Of a DNA stretch of 64,000 nucleotides, positions 47,271 to 59,841 are shown one piece after another. The notes under the pieces were generated by a model. The model searched no databases, had not been told where the DNA came from, and saw only the letters and a program-made list of their open reading frames with translations. The translations under genes and the position numbers were made by a program. The stretch spans positions 18,432,001 through 18,496,000 of the forward strand of contig JAVTVX010000020.1 in assembly GCA_033439265.1 (NCBI GenBank). The letters are read 5' to 3'. This DNA comes from Dillenia suffruticosa. Taxonomy: Eukaryota; Streptophyta; Magnoliopsida; Dilleniales; Dilleniaceae. Numbering within the stretch: position 1 is the stretch's first letter; the number at the start of each line of letters is the position of its first letter.

Positions 47271-48621
47271 TGGGACACTTCCCTTGTCTGGAGGTCTCCT
47301 TTCGAAGGATGGAGGTCTCCAAACGTAGTTTGTTCTATTTTTAAATTTTAAATTTGAGTTATTAGTTAAGAGATCGAGTGACCTACGAGCATAATAAGTA
47401 GATCACCGTCAAAGTCAAGGGTGTCACGAAGTTTGACTTCTGGTCAGATTCGACAATAGAGAATCCATCTCAAAGTTTATATTTGCATGTAATTGAGGGG
47501 TGTAATACCTTTATCAACCTTTCGGCTAAGATCAAGTGATTGAAGGGTGTAATTGAGGGGCACTTGCTTGAAAAAGCTCTAAGCAAACAACTACAACATA
47601 CATATAAGGTTCAGTTAATTTTTTCTTCTTGTTTTTTTATCGGTGGTTTTTAACTCGATTTTAAGTTATCTTGGTTGAAGTTTATTTTATTCATGGTATT
47701 TTTAATTAAACTAATTTTTTAATAAAAATATAAAATTATTTACAAGTAACTATTTAATTTCCCCTTTGAAAAGAAACTAAGTTATTATAATATTTTTATA
47801 ATTTTTTGTATTCAAAAGTTATAAGTTTCTAAAACGGGGTCTATAAAGACAATATCCATGTACTCATGGATTTAAATAAGTTGTTTTTCTTTTCATTGTA
47901 GTTTTTTCAAAGAAGAGATTAGGCCTTGTTTGGAAAACTTTAACTTGATTTAACAAACTTAAATTATTTCTATTTAATTTTAATTCATTTTTTGATCAAA
48001 ATAAAAAATAAAATTGAAAACAAATACAGAATTTTTCGTCCTGATGACTTGAGAATCAAGTTTAACTTCAAGAGTATTTAGGATCTAACCTACCCCCCCC
48101 AGCCCAAAAGCAAAATGGAAATTCTAGCTTGCTCGTCACGGCATGACTTTAGCGGAAGAAAAAACAAATATATTAAAAAAAAAGGAAAAAAAAAAGGAAA
48201 AAAAAAAAGATATTTTCACCAGAAAGCTAGGCAAATCAAAGATCTAAGCCTTAACTAAATTAAACAAAGACCTGAAGAATTCGAGTGTTTGATGAAATAA
48301 GAAATATGAAATATGAAATATGAAATAAAAAAGAAGATGTGTGCTGAGGAGCACTTGTATATTGTCGATTTATACATGGAGATAATTCACCGTTATACTG
48401 TTAAAAGTTCTAATCTAATTTTTTACGCAATAGTAACAACAAATGGAGTTTTAATATCAACTTTTAGAGTCGATCATTTGATCGATATAAAAGAAATGAG
48501 AGAGAATAAAATAATAAAATTAAATTAAATTAAAATTTAAAAGTTAAAATAAAGAAGATAAAATTAAAAAAATACAAATAATGAAAAAAAGAAGTAAAAA
48601 TAAAATATTAATTGAAACTTA
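47271..48621. other. AT-rich intergenic sequence, no gene seen
   Basis: Contains homopolymers (C8 near 48092, A-rich 48175-48210) and AATTAAAA-type simple sequence next to the following microsatellite. The 71-codon frame at 48313 has no recognisable domain and is not called. No element ends were recognised. Confidence 0.5.
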
Positions 48622-48812
<191 letters not shown>

Positions 48813-48933
48813 GGTGTATTGATTCAACTTATTCAAATTATTCTATATCATTTATTCATATTTAATACAATTTTCTCAATTAAACTCTTAACACTCATAT
48901 TTTTACAAATAATTTGTATTTAGATTTTTAATA

Positions 48934-48950
48934 CACTACCAGAAAAAGCA
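48934..48950. repeat. Left terminal inverted repeat of CACTA-II
   Basis: CACTACCAGAAAAAGCA, preceded by ATA at 48931-48933. Confidence 0.9.
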
Positions 48951-48954
48951 CCAA

Positions 48955-49250
48955 CACCGACGGATTTTTAGCGTAGGAATATATCCGTCAGTAATACCGA
49001 CGGATTATAGACCGAATAATGTCAGAACATGGAAAACGTGATAATTTAGAATTTACGACGGATTAGTGACGGTCGTGGGATGATATTACTGACGGATAGA
49101 TATCCGTCGGTAAATCTGACAGAAATAATTGCTCGTATGTCTTTTATTTCCCTGCAAAAAATGTTTACCAAATGATTAGCATGGATTTACCGTCGGAAAT
49201 CATCGACGGAATAATATCCGTCGTAAATCCATCAAAATAGGAATTTAGGT
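48955..49250. repeat. Left subterminal repeats of CACTA-II
   Basis: Several copies of ACCGACGGATT and its complement AATCCGTCGGTA (for example ATATCCGTCAGTAATACCGA, GACGGATAGATATCCGTCGG). They mirror the right array at 59390-59815 and are expected TNPA-binding sites. Confidence 0.85.
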
Positions 49251-51219
49251 CAAATTAAAGTGACAAGTCTTCCCCATTCATTCGCGTCTCTGTCTCCCTC
49301 CCTCAACTGGTGTTGGTGGAGGACGAGTGTCGTTGTCTCTAAACTGGTTATTAACTTGAAATCAATGCCAAGAAGTTCTAGGTTCTCAAAAAACCCGACT
49401 CCGTTCGACTGATCTCCAAATCTCTCTCTCTCTTGCTCTGTCTTTCTACATTTTCACTCTCGTCTTGATTCAAATCAAGGACAGCAGATTCTGTTAATTA
49501 GGGTTTTAGAAATTTCTCTCTCATCGCCTCTGCAGCTTATTCTCTATACAATCGTCTTCTTTCTCTTGTAGTCATTGATGCGAACGAGTGCTTGATTCTC
49601 TATTTCTCTCTCTCTCAGTTGGTACGGATTTTCTTGGATTAATTTTTTGCATCTTTTGAATTTATGCTTGTGATCTTGGATTTTTTTTTCTTTTTGTGTA
49701 ATGGAATTTTAGTTTCGAAGGTTTTTAGGGTTGTTGATGAGGATAAACATAATGTTTGTAAGTCTTCCATGCTTGATAATTATTGATCGATCGGTGTTGT
49801 GTACCGCTTGAATGTTTCTCTCTGTGTAAATGTTTCTACCTGTATAAATGTTTCTACAATTACATTAATTATTTCTTGTGAATCTGCACTTAGATTTTTC
49901 CCCCTTGATGTTTGTTTCTTTCAATGTGATAAAATTTGGTGCGGATTGCTTTCAAGATTCCCTTTTACAAAACTATATATCTCACGGAAATAATAACAAA
50001 AATGTGCGCTTTATTTTCCTTTTGGTTATTTGATCTAGTTTTTGTCAATGTTCACGAGACGTGTGTTATTTCTTTTCTTTTGTCAATCTAGGGTTGAACG
50101 GTACTTATCATTGTTGTTTCTCATGATTCTCTAGTATAGCTGGACAGCTGAAATATGTTAAAATTCTTATGTTATTCCTTGTGAACCAGTTGAACAGAGA
50201 TTTTGATTCCTAAAATCAGTGAGCACTTCTCCAAACTCAGATTCCTAGAAAATGACCTAGACAATGTAAGTTCCTATCAATAGCCATATGTAGATTTTTT
50301 ACCATAAATTGTGTTCCTTGAGAATATGAACCTATCTTATTTCATCTAATTTCTCATTCACATATTGTTATGTTATTCTTTGTTTTAAACATTCCTTTTC
50401 TTTGCTTTTCTTTTCTTTTCTTTTCTTTTTTTCTCTTTTTCTTTTTTTTTTTTCATTTTCATGTAAAGATGGTTAATATGCCAGTCTCAATAGTTGATAC
50501 TAGTTCCTTATTATTATTTTCCATAGTCGAACCTTATAAGAATCTAAATTCATGAAATTAATTAAAAATTTTCTTTTTTTTCTTTTTTATCTTTTTTTTT
50601 TATATTGAAGTCTTGCACCATCCTAAAAGCCAGGGCATCTATAATTTGGGAATTGACCAATAAAATAAATTACAGTGATATCGCAATTCCTTCTTTTGGC
50701 AAATAGGAAAGAAAAAGGTCATATATATATATACATGGGCAAATACGAGAGAAAAAGGTCGCAATACCTTCCTTTAGTTTATTCCTGTAATAATCTTTCT
50801 CAAGAGTTTAAATGAACCTTTTGGATCAATCATATTTACCATAACAAAGAGAAAAAAAATGAAAACAACTCCAAAACTTGATGATGACATTTCAAGTCCC
50901 CTAGGGCTTTGAATAAATATAGAGAAAACCTATCGACATTTTGCCCTTGTAGATGCCTTAGTGCAATAATCACCATGTCAAATGTTAATTTGGTCAAAGT
51001 GAACTTTGGTATTCCATTAAAATTGACAAAACCGAGTATGAAGGTTGACCATGCATAAAATGGGTATATTGTTGTTCATTCATAATTACACCCCTTATAT
51101 TATACCTCATATGACTATTATTTAGTTCTCTAATACTAAAATTACATCCCTTGTAAAATATTACAAAATTGTCTTATTTTTTTAAATTGTATTGTTTGTT
51201 ATACAGTTTGTACTTGCAA
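49251..51219 (+). other. Long leader of CACTA-II, no coding sequence seen
   Basis: CT-rich at 49265-49620 with TCTCTC tracts, resembling a plant 5' untranslated exon, followed by AT-rich DNA with GTAATGG and TTTTGCAG-like splice signals. A TTTTC repeat lies at 50400-50430. The promoter of the transposase gene should lie here, but I cannot place it. A captured host leader is possible. Confidence 0.5.
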
Positions 51220-54200
51220 ATGGAATCCATTGATCATAGTTGGATGTTTAGTCGATTAGCAAATGGATACTTAACAGATGAATTTGTGGAGGGTGTTAAT
51301 GAATTTTTGAATTTTGCATGTTGTCAACATAACTTCATGGATGGATTGAATATTATATGTCCTTGTCAGAAGTGTCGGAATCGAAAGTTTTTAAGTCGAG
51401 ATGATGTCACAGTGCACTTGTTTTCCAGAGGGTTTGTAAATGGTTACACCATATGGGACTATCACGGAGAGGTTAGAAATTTAGAAGCAAATAAAGGACA
51501 ATCATCTAGACATAGAGAGGATGTTGAGACTCTGTATAGATCGATGGTTGTGGAGGTTTAAGTCCTCTATTTGATTGGCATTTGTAATTATGATAATATG
51601 AATTTGGATAATAACGAGGAACCGAATCCAGAGGCGGCATTGTTTTATGATTTGTTGAAAAAGGCTGCAGAACCATTATGGAATTGGTGCAAACAACAAA
51701 CAACATTGTCTGATGTATCACAATTGTTAAATTGCAAGGCAGAATTCAACATGAGTGAGGCATGTTATGATCGCATGAATGCGATTATACAAAGTATGTT
51801 ACCCGAATATTCAAATTTGACATCCAATTTCTATAGAGCAAAGAAGATGTTGAAAAAACTTGGGTTTGGGTATGAGAAGATTGATGTTTGTGAGAATGAT
51901 TGCATGTTATATTATCAAGAAAATCGGATAGGACCGAGTGTGTTGTATGTGGTCATTCTCGATATAAAAGAACAACGGTAGGTTGTCGAAAACGAAATAA
52001 CGTACCAAACAAGGTATTACGATTTTTGCCTCTAACATCAAGACTTCAAAGGCTTTATATATCAAGAGTTACATCAGAGCACATGACCTGGCATTATAGA
52101 AATCAATGTATTGATCATGATGTTGTTACTCACCCGGCCCATAGTGAAGCTTGGAAGCATTTTGATTTTAGTCATCCATCATTCGCCTCAGAATGTCGAA
52201 ATGTGTGTTTGGGGTTATGCACAGATGGATTTAACCCTTTTAGTTCGGCAAACATTCTTTACTCTTGTTGGCCAGTTTTTATTACTATATATAATTTGCC
52301 GCCCTCAATGTGCATGAAGCAGTCGTTTATTTATCTTAGCCTTATTATCCTGGGGCCAAGAAATCCGAATAAGCATATTGATGTATTTTTGAGACCTTTA
52401 ATTGAAGAATTGAAAATGTTATGAGCTGAAGGGGTTAACACGTATGATATTTTAAGAAAGCAAAACTTTCAGATGAGGGCAGCACATCTATGGACAATAA
52501 GTGATTTTCCTGTTTATGGGATGTTATCTGGATGGAGCACTCATGGAAAGTTGGCATGCCCTTATTGCATGGAGCTCACAAAGTCTTTTTATCTTGCTAA
52601 TAGTCGAAAAATTTCATTTTTTCATTGTCATCGTTAATTTCTTCCTACTCATCATCCATATCGAAAGCAAAGGGATAAATTTCGAAAAGGAAAAGTAGAG
52701 ATGGATGTGCCTCCTCCTCGATTATCTGGTGAAAAGATGTTTTATCGAGTATCTTGTCTTCCTAATGTTACCTTTGGTACAAAATGCGGCAAACAGATGA
52801 TTGAAGGTTTTGGGATCGAACACAATTGGTTAAAAGAAGCATATTTTGGAAGTTATCATATTGGAGAACACTTCTTATTCGGCATAATTTAGATGTGATG
52901 CATATAGAGAAAAATGTGTTTAATAATATTTTTAACACTGTTATGGATGTCAAAGGAAAAACGATGGACAGTGTTAAGGGGAGACTTGATTTGGGGTTGT
53001 ATTGCAAACGCCCTGAATTAGAATTGAAAAAAATTAATGGGAGGACTTGGAAGCCTCAAGGTTCATACACATTAAATAAGGATCAAATATTGGAGGTATG
53101 TCGGTGGGTTAAAAATTTGAAATTCCCTGATGCGTATGTTTCGAAGTTGGCTCGATGTGTTAGCTAAGAGAAATGTACTTTTTTTGGGATGAAGAGTCAT
53201 GATTGCAACATCTTCATGCAGAGATTGTTCCCTATTGCCTTTCGCGACCTTCTGCCAAATGTTGTTTGAGATGTTTTTACAGACTCAATCATTTCTTTAG
53301 GGACTTATGTGTGGCTGAGTTACGTATGACGCATATGGAATTATTGGAACAGAATATAATAGAGACGTTATGCAAACTGGAGAAAATCTTCCCACCATCT
53401 TTGTTTGATAGTATAGAGCATTTGTCCATTCACTTAGTTTATGAAGCGAAGGTCGGAGGACCCGTGCAATATAGATGGATGTACTCATTTGAGAGGTACT
53501 TTGTGGCCCTCTATTAAATATACATTTTATATTCATCTTATAATTTTAATGACGTATATTGGTAGGTGTATGTCTCGATTGAAAAAGAAAGCGTGAAATC
53601 GAACACGCATTGAAGCCTCAATATGTGAGAGCTATATAATTGAGGAGATTTTTACATTTTGCTCCTATTTTGAACCACATATTGAAACAAAATTGAACCA
53701 AGTTCCTCGGAGTGATGATGGGGGAGCCGTTCATTCATTGGTGAGATTATCAATATTTTCTCTTCCAGGTCGACCCCTTAGGGAATGTCATCGGATATTT
53801 TAGATGAAGCGGAATACAAGGCTGCAGTCATATATGTCTTGTTGAACTGTATTGAGTTAAATGAATTTATAGAGTACGTATGTGGATAACATTTTACTTT
53901 TTAAGTGCACTGCAAGCCAAAAGTTCATGACGTCATACATTGTTGTTTGTAATAGGATTTACGATGATCTTGTTAGGTAATAAACTTCAAGCATTACAGA
54001 GGAATAACTAGAGAAGAAACGTGAACTAGAATTTGAGGGTTGGTTGAGGAGATATGTATGTACACTATTTACTTTACAAATATTGACGAAAATAGAGATG
54101 TATAAGTATATTAATATAATACCTAACTATGTTGTATTGTTTTCTTTTTTTACATTAGGTCTCTAATGAGAGAAATTCTGTAACTCGAAATATCATTGAC

Positions 54201-54971
54201 ATAGCACAAGGCTCATCACATTCAGTGAAATGTTTCAAACGATATTTTGTCAACGGATTCAAGTTTCACACGGTCGAGTATGAACATGATACAGTAACAA
54301 TGAATAGCGGCGTATGTGCTAAAGAGAGTTGTTATAATGATTTGGAACGTGATTTCTATAGTATGTTGATGGATATCATTGAGTTGGAGTATTTTAGAAT
54401 TGGTAACAAAGTTGTCTTATTTAAGAGTATTTGGTATGATATTGAAAAATGAGTTCGGGTGCACGCTCGTCATGGATTTGTTGAAATTAATCATAAATCA
54501 ATACTGCATTCTAATGAACCTTTTGTTTTGCCAATACAAGTACAACAAGTTTATTATACATCATACCTTTCTAACAAGAGAGAGAGAAAGGATTGGTGGG
54601 TTGAATGTAAAACAAAGGCTTGAGGGTCAGCTAATGATGGTGTTACGCATCCGATGGGAGCTGAAATATTTTACCAAGAAGATGAACCATCAATTCCTAT
54701 ACTTATAGAGCCATTTACTGAACTTGATGATGCAGCTATTCTTATAGGTCCTGATATGGAGGAGGTAAATCCAAATGATATACTTGAAGAACGACATAAC
54801 ATCTTCGAATTGTCACCGGATGTTGAAGAAGAAGAAGAAGAAGAAGAAGAAGAAGAAGAAGAAGAAGAAGAAGAAGAAGAAGAAGAAGAAGAAGACGAAG
54901 AGTTTGATTCTTCAGAAACCGAAGAAATTGAAGAAGTTGATAGTGATGGTGATGATGATGACATGCAATGA
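51220..54971 (+). pseudogene. TNPD-type transposase of CACTA-II, near full length, multiple breaks
   Basis: ATG at 51220. The first exon has the transposase-associated domain: DHSWMFSRLANGYLTDEFVEG, CPCQKCRNRKFL and VHLFSRGFVNGYTIW. After an in-frame TAA at 51559-51561 the same frame continues, then shifts near 51930. The tnp2 core follows with HFDFSHPSF, CLGLCTDGFNPFSS and CWPVFITIYNLPP. Stops lie at 52422-52424 and about 52636, another shift near 52830. NLDVMHIEKNVFNN then parallels the first residues of CACTA-I. DUF4218-like parts follow to 53517 and 53563-53880, and DUF4216-like sequence from 54225 to 54640. The tail has 23 Glu codons in a row. Clearly dead. Confidence 0.9.
54825..54893. 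repeat. (GAA)23 repeat coding poly-Glu
   Basis: A pure GAA run in the acidic C-terminal tail of the TNPD gene, in frame with the surrounding coding sequence. CACTA-I has a mixed GAT/GAG/GAC acidic tail in the same place. Confidence 0.95.
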
Positions 54972-55277
54972 TTGGATATTTAGTGGACTTATGTATTTGC
55001 ACGTTTCAAATATAACACTAACATGTATTATATGTTTAGCCATGTGGAAACAATTAATTGGTTCGCCTCCTTAAATTTTGTATTATATATTTTGCTTAAT
55101 GTTTTGGTGTAGTTTCCTAACATTATGTGCTTACAATTGCCAAACCCTTCTTCTGCATCATACTGAAGTTTTGTACAATGCATGTATTATAACACTTACC
55201 AATGTTACTACAATGCATGTTGCCACATAACATTTCCTATTAAATATTTATTAACTAATCTTTTAAGGTCTACAAAT

Positions 55278-58200
55278 ATGGTACGAGGCAGAGGCTATAA
55301 CTCTAGGGGAAGCTCTAGGAGAAGCAACGAGAGCGGTTGAGGGTCTATAAATATATGTGATCTCCCAGGGACAATTGCTCCGTGTCAAGATCCCGATCCT
55401 GAAGATGATGCTATTGTTGGTTCCTCCTCCGCTCGAAGTAGAGGCCCAAACCATGGCACCCCCGTGCCTATCAATGCTGATGGTCGAACATTTATTGAAG
55501 CGGCGAACCATACGTAAGTCAATTTGATATTACAAATTCAATTTTCATATTGTTATGTTTTATTATGACTACAATTACATTATTTTTGTTGAATTTAGCT
55601 TTCTTGATCCTAAAGTTGTCCGTTCAATTATTGAGGACATTAAGGGACATCTTATGGGGGCATGGCCGACTTGGCGGATGGTGCCAAAGGAGACAAAAGA
55701 TGGACTTTGAGAGAAGTTCAAGGTTAGTAATTATTTAGAAAAAAATTTTCCTCATTCTTTCATATTCTGGATTTTCTTATGAAAATAGGTTTTTGGATTA
55801 TCTTATGGATTCTCTCATAGAGAAGTAACCGAGCAGAATTACTTTGCGAGTGTAAGTAAGGCTAGTCTGCAAAATAAAAATATTTGGAAAACTCAGTCAT
55901 TTAATTCTTAGGAGACTTTAGATCTCGAAGTCACCGGTATTAAATGCTTCCATGAAATTTTTATTCATTTGATGTACAGGCACCTCTGTGTTTCAGATTC
56001 TACATGGATCCCTTAGTTTTATGTAATTGCTAAAGTACATGAGCAACTTGAGGAACCTTATTATCTCATCCTATGATGATTCGGAAAAAAAAATAGGACT
56101 TAACTTGAACTGAATTAGATTGAGATGGATCAAAATGCAAGTTAATAATGTGCTTCTCATCTCCCTTTCACCCACATCCATACTTCTAATTGACAGCTGT
56201 TGGGATCAAGAGAAAACAATTAAACAAACAAAGATGACCAAGATCTCTAACACTAAATTCTTCCCACTATATGCATCCAAACCAGAAGCATCAGAAATAC
56301 AATGAGACGCGAAATAGCTATATGTAGGAAAATCAAAGTAGTTGTACCCTGCCTATTATGGCATCCATTTTATTTTTTTCCTTCCTTTTTCCATTTCTGT
56401 TATCTAAATTGGTTGTTGATAAGGTTAGCATTCCAATGCCAAGGCAGAAATGTTTGGTAGACATCTTTAGTAGGTTATAAAGACTAAAATACTTGCTTCA
56501 ACTTTTATGATATACTTCAATCAAAAAGCAAGAACATGGCACTTTAGAAGAAATCCAAGAAAGCCAACTTTTTCACAGACAATTGGTGCATCAAACCAAA
56601 CACCCAACTCTCTACTCCAACCAAAAACTAGATGCTATTAACATGTAAAATGAACACTACACGATGGCAAGCAGGCGGACACGCCATTATCAATAAGCCA
56701 GAACAATGAAACTGAAATTGCTGACAGTAAGAACTCACGTATTTTTTATAGACAAAACTTCCTCCATTTGTTTTCCCTTTACCCATTCAGTGGCTGCAAG
56801 AGACAAAGTAGTTGATTAGAATAATCCAAAATGGAACCTTGCAAACTAGGGCGTAGATTAGAATATTTGTTGTGTGTTGGGCACTGCTAGAAAGTGCAGC
56901 AACACCTGAGTTCATAACATTGCATTTAAAGAAGGATACAAATAAGTATCTATGCATGCATGTCCTTACATGCATAGAATTAAGTTAAATTAAATGCTGT
57001 TTTAGCTGACCAAATCAGAACAGCTGGACAAAACCACCAAAAGGACACAGTTTCAATCCTACGAAACTCTGAATTCAAAAATCAAAGAGCTGGTAATATC
57101 TGTAGTTGAAACGATGCCACTGCATGACTTGTAAGGTCAACTTATTGAACCACTAAACCTTTGTCATGGTCGATTTTGCTGACCAGATCAAAAAGTTGGG
57201 AGTGGGGGCAGGCCTTTGAATTTCACCAAACAACAAAGGAGTTGCTTACCTTTGTTCATACCAATGGTTGAGGCCTCCCAATACGAAGTGAGAGATAGGG
57301 AGGACTTCCCGTATGTATGCTATGTCTTGAACCCCCACCCTAAAGATAGGAATTCATATATTAAGCACACTATAACTCTCGTCTATGTGGTGCCATTACA
57401 AAATTCAATGTCTAGAGTTGGGGAGAGAAGTTCCATTGGTGCAGAGAGAGGGAAAGAGGTGACCATGATGAAGAAAAAGTTTGTTGCACCTTATAAGTTT
57501 AGAAAGCTAGAAGAGACTTGGTCAAAAGCAAAATACCATTTTTAACATCAAAATCAAAAATGCTCTCCCCAACAGCCTGAGCACCAAGAACAGGTGACAA
57601 AAATCAAAATGCTCAACAATCAATCATTTCATGGCTAATGGCAATAGGAACCATGACACAAATTTGAAAATATAAAGAACTCTAGCGACATTGGCAACAA
57701 GACTGTTCAAAACAGCTTCAACATAACCACTAACTTCTTGAGACATCCACCATAATTCCTCTTCAGGGTTTTCAAGTCTCCTGGCCATTGTAACCTGAGA
57801 TTGAGCACTTCAGACCATTCAGAGTTAAGCCACCAAATCACAAAGAAATTCAAAATATTGCGACATCTGCCTTTCTATTGTAAGGTCTACCAGGTTAATC
57901 CTACATTGATTACTCAATTTTCAGGTCCAACAAGCCATAATATCAAATTATCTTCGTCATCATTCTTTGTAGTTCTCTCTGCAAGTATAACATGTATGTC
58001 CTATTGTTTGTCATATATTTCACATGCATATTCTCACTTCACTATGTGCAGCAAAAATTTACTTGGAGAGATGAGGATTCAGCATTGATCTACTGTGCAT
58101 GGAAAGCTTCATGCACAAGGAGATATGCGGATATGCTTGGCGCAAAAAAGAAAGCATGCCATGCAAACTGTTGGTACGACAAACTTGTTAGAAACGAAAG

Positions 58201-59056
58201 GCCATCCTCCGCAATTTTTAACAACTGTTGTATGGAACGAATTAATTGATAAATATTAGAGTACACCAATGACTACAGAAATCAAATGAAGCGAAGCAAA
58301 ACTGGAATACGGAAAAGGATGGAGAAATTACGAAGCACACATCCGGTTCGATCCCCTTTGCGACACATGAAAAGGATGGTTAGTAAAATTTTTTTAAAAT
58401 TTTTACAAATTTTGTTCAAACCTACTTTTCTCAAAAGTATAGTTAATAATGATTAATTTGTTTTTTCATTTATGATAGGCAGAACATAGCAGCCACTCGG
58501 TTTCGCATCTTGAACTCTTCAATCGCACTCATAGGCGGGATAAAGGAAAAGACGACTTTGTTGACAAGAAATCAGAAACAATTAGTGTAAGGCAAAAACG
58601 TTTTTTGCTTTTTCCTTTATATAACATTTCAAACATCCACATTTAAATTGAGGAACGTAATTACATATGGTTGTTACAGGACAAGAACAAATAATTGCTT
58701 GATGAGAAATATGGCTCGGATAGTGCTGCTCAGCCAGGATATGATGCGACATCATGGTGTGAGGTTACTGGGGGTCCATTAAAGGGACGTCTATATGGTT
58801 TTAGAGAGGGAGTTGATGACAGATCGAGTAGAAATTCCTTCGATGCCACTTCATCTCCATCTCTTACTTCGACTTAGATGTACACTAAAGAGGAGGTTGA
58901 CAAAATGATGGCAGACATGAGAAATCAAATGATGTCGCAAGTGAGAGAGGAATTGCTTGTAGAAATTCGTCAAATACTTGGACAAGTAGGTATATCGCCT
59001 ACACCACCTAACCTTGATAGCACTCAGCCACCTGACTCTGATCCCCCATGTCTGTG
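55278..59056 (+). pseudogene. TNPA-like gene of CACTA-II, disrupted
   Basis: ATG at 55278 (MVRGRGYNSRG) with a TGA at 55338-55340. Exon-like pieces in the order of CACTA-I TNPA follow: FLDPKVVRSIIEDIKGH and GAWPTWRMVPKE, with a TGA just before EKFK; then QKFTWRDEDSALIYCAWK and NCWYDKLVRNERPSS from 58052; AEHSSHSVSHLELFNRTHRR from about 58480; and LDEKYGSDSAAQPGYD, MYTKEEVDKMMADMRNQMM to TGA at 59054-59056. Several of the 3' segments contain stops. The acidic, coiled-coil-like C terminus matches the DNA-binding family. Its first large intron is 2.3 kb. Confidence 0.85.
55723..58051 (+). other. 2.3-kb intron of the CACTA-II TNPA gene
   Basis: Donor AAG|GTTAGT at 55722/55723, acceptor GTGCAG|CAA at 58051/58052. 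The matching intron in CACTA-I (2837-2914) is 78 bp. About 2.25 kb has been gained. The added part is less AT-rich than its surroundings and has no recognisable transposon ends. ORFs at 56120, 57216 and 57801 have no recognised domain; I leave them uncalled. Confidence 0.65.
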
Positions 59057-59379
59057 ATTTGATGACTTTTTTTTTTCATATCTTAGATGTCTTTGATTAT
59101 GTATCGATTGTACTTTCATGTTATAAGAATTTATGTATTATATCATACTTGATGTATTTGACTATATTTAGGTTATGTTCTGAGAATTTAAGTTATTAGA
59201 ATTTATTATATTTTATGTATAAAGTTGTACAAAATGTGATAATTTCTTTCCTCTGTTAAAGTGGAATATACCCTAGTATATTTGGTTGTACAACAAATTG
59301 ATTGAAACAGGTTATTTGAACTGAATATTACAGGTAAACAGGTTTATTAGTTAACGGGTCCAATGACAATTTGATTCGT

Positions 59380-59820
59380 CAAACAGTAACATATTCAGCG
59401 ACAGATTACTGTTGGATTTAGTCACCGGCCAATAAAACCCGTCGGTAACCCGTCGGTAATCTGTTACTGAATTTCTTTATTCTGAGTAATATTCACTGAC
59501 GGATTTCCGAGGGAATTACTTACCGATGTACGAAACTGTCGGAAATCCGTCAGTAAAATGATATACAATCTTTGTCAGATCTACAACGGATTTATAATTC
59601 GTCGCTAACCCTTTAGCAATCCGTCACTGATATAAATCCATTACCGACGGCATACCGATGGAAATATTCCGTTGATACTGTCCGTCGGTGTATTTAGCGT
59701 CAGAATATAAATCCCTTGGAAAAATTAACGGGTTCCTTTTTTGCGACAAAAATCACCGACGGTGAAACTCTTCAGCGACGGAATTATTTATATTAGCGAC
59801 GGATTTTTCTATCGCTGAAG
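59380..59820. repeat. Right subterminal repeats of CACTA-II
   Basis: Repeated CCGTCGGTAA, GACGGATTTCCGA, CGACGGATTTTT and similar motifs in both orientations up to the terminus. Same motif family as the left array. Confidence 0.85.
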
Positions 59821-59841
59821 CTATGCTTTCTAGTAGTGATA
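59821..59841. repeat. Right terminal inverted repeat and TSD of CACTA-II
   Basis: GCTTTCTAGTAGTG ends at 59838, followed by ATA at 59839-59841, equal to ATA at 48931-48933. Confidence 0.9.

Larger units (their letters stand above)
48934..59838 (+). mobile_element. CACTA-II: complete CACTA (En/Spm, CMC) element, 10.9 kb, TSD ATA
   Basis: The left end CACTACCAGAAAAAGCA and the inverse of the right end CACTACTAGAAAGCA match with few differences. ATA flanks both sides (48931-48933 and 59839-59841). Inside are left and right subterminal repeats, a long leader, a TNPD-type and a TNPA-type gene in the same order and strand as CACTA-I. Both genes are broken. Ends and subterminal motifs differ from CACTA-I, so it is a separate subfamily. 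Confidence 0.95.

Noticed and set aside
54671..55074. Poly-Ser, poly-Leu and poly-Lys ORFs overlapping the Glu run
   Set aside because: Other-frame readings of the GAA repeat; the real frame is the acidic TNPD tail.
57216..57545. 109-codon ORF in the CACTA-II intron
   Set aside because: No recognised domain, ends not supported by splice signals. Left as possible captured sequence only.
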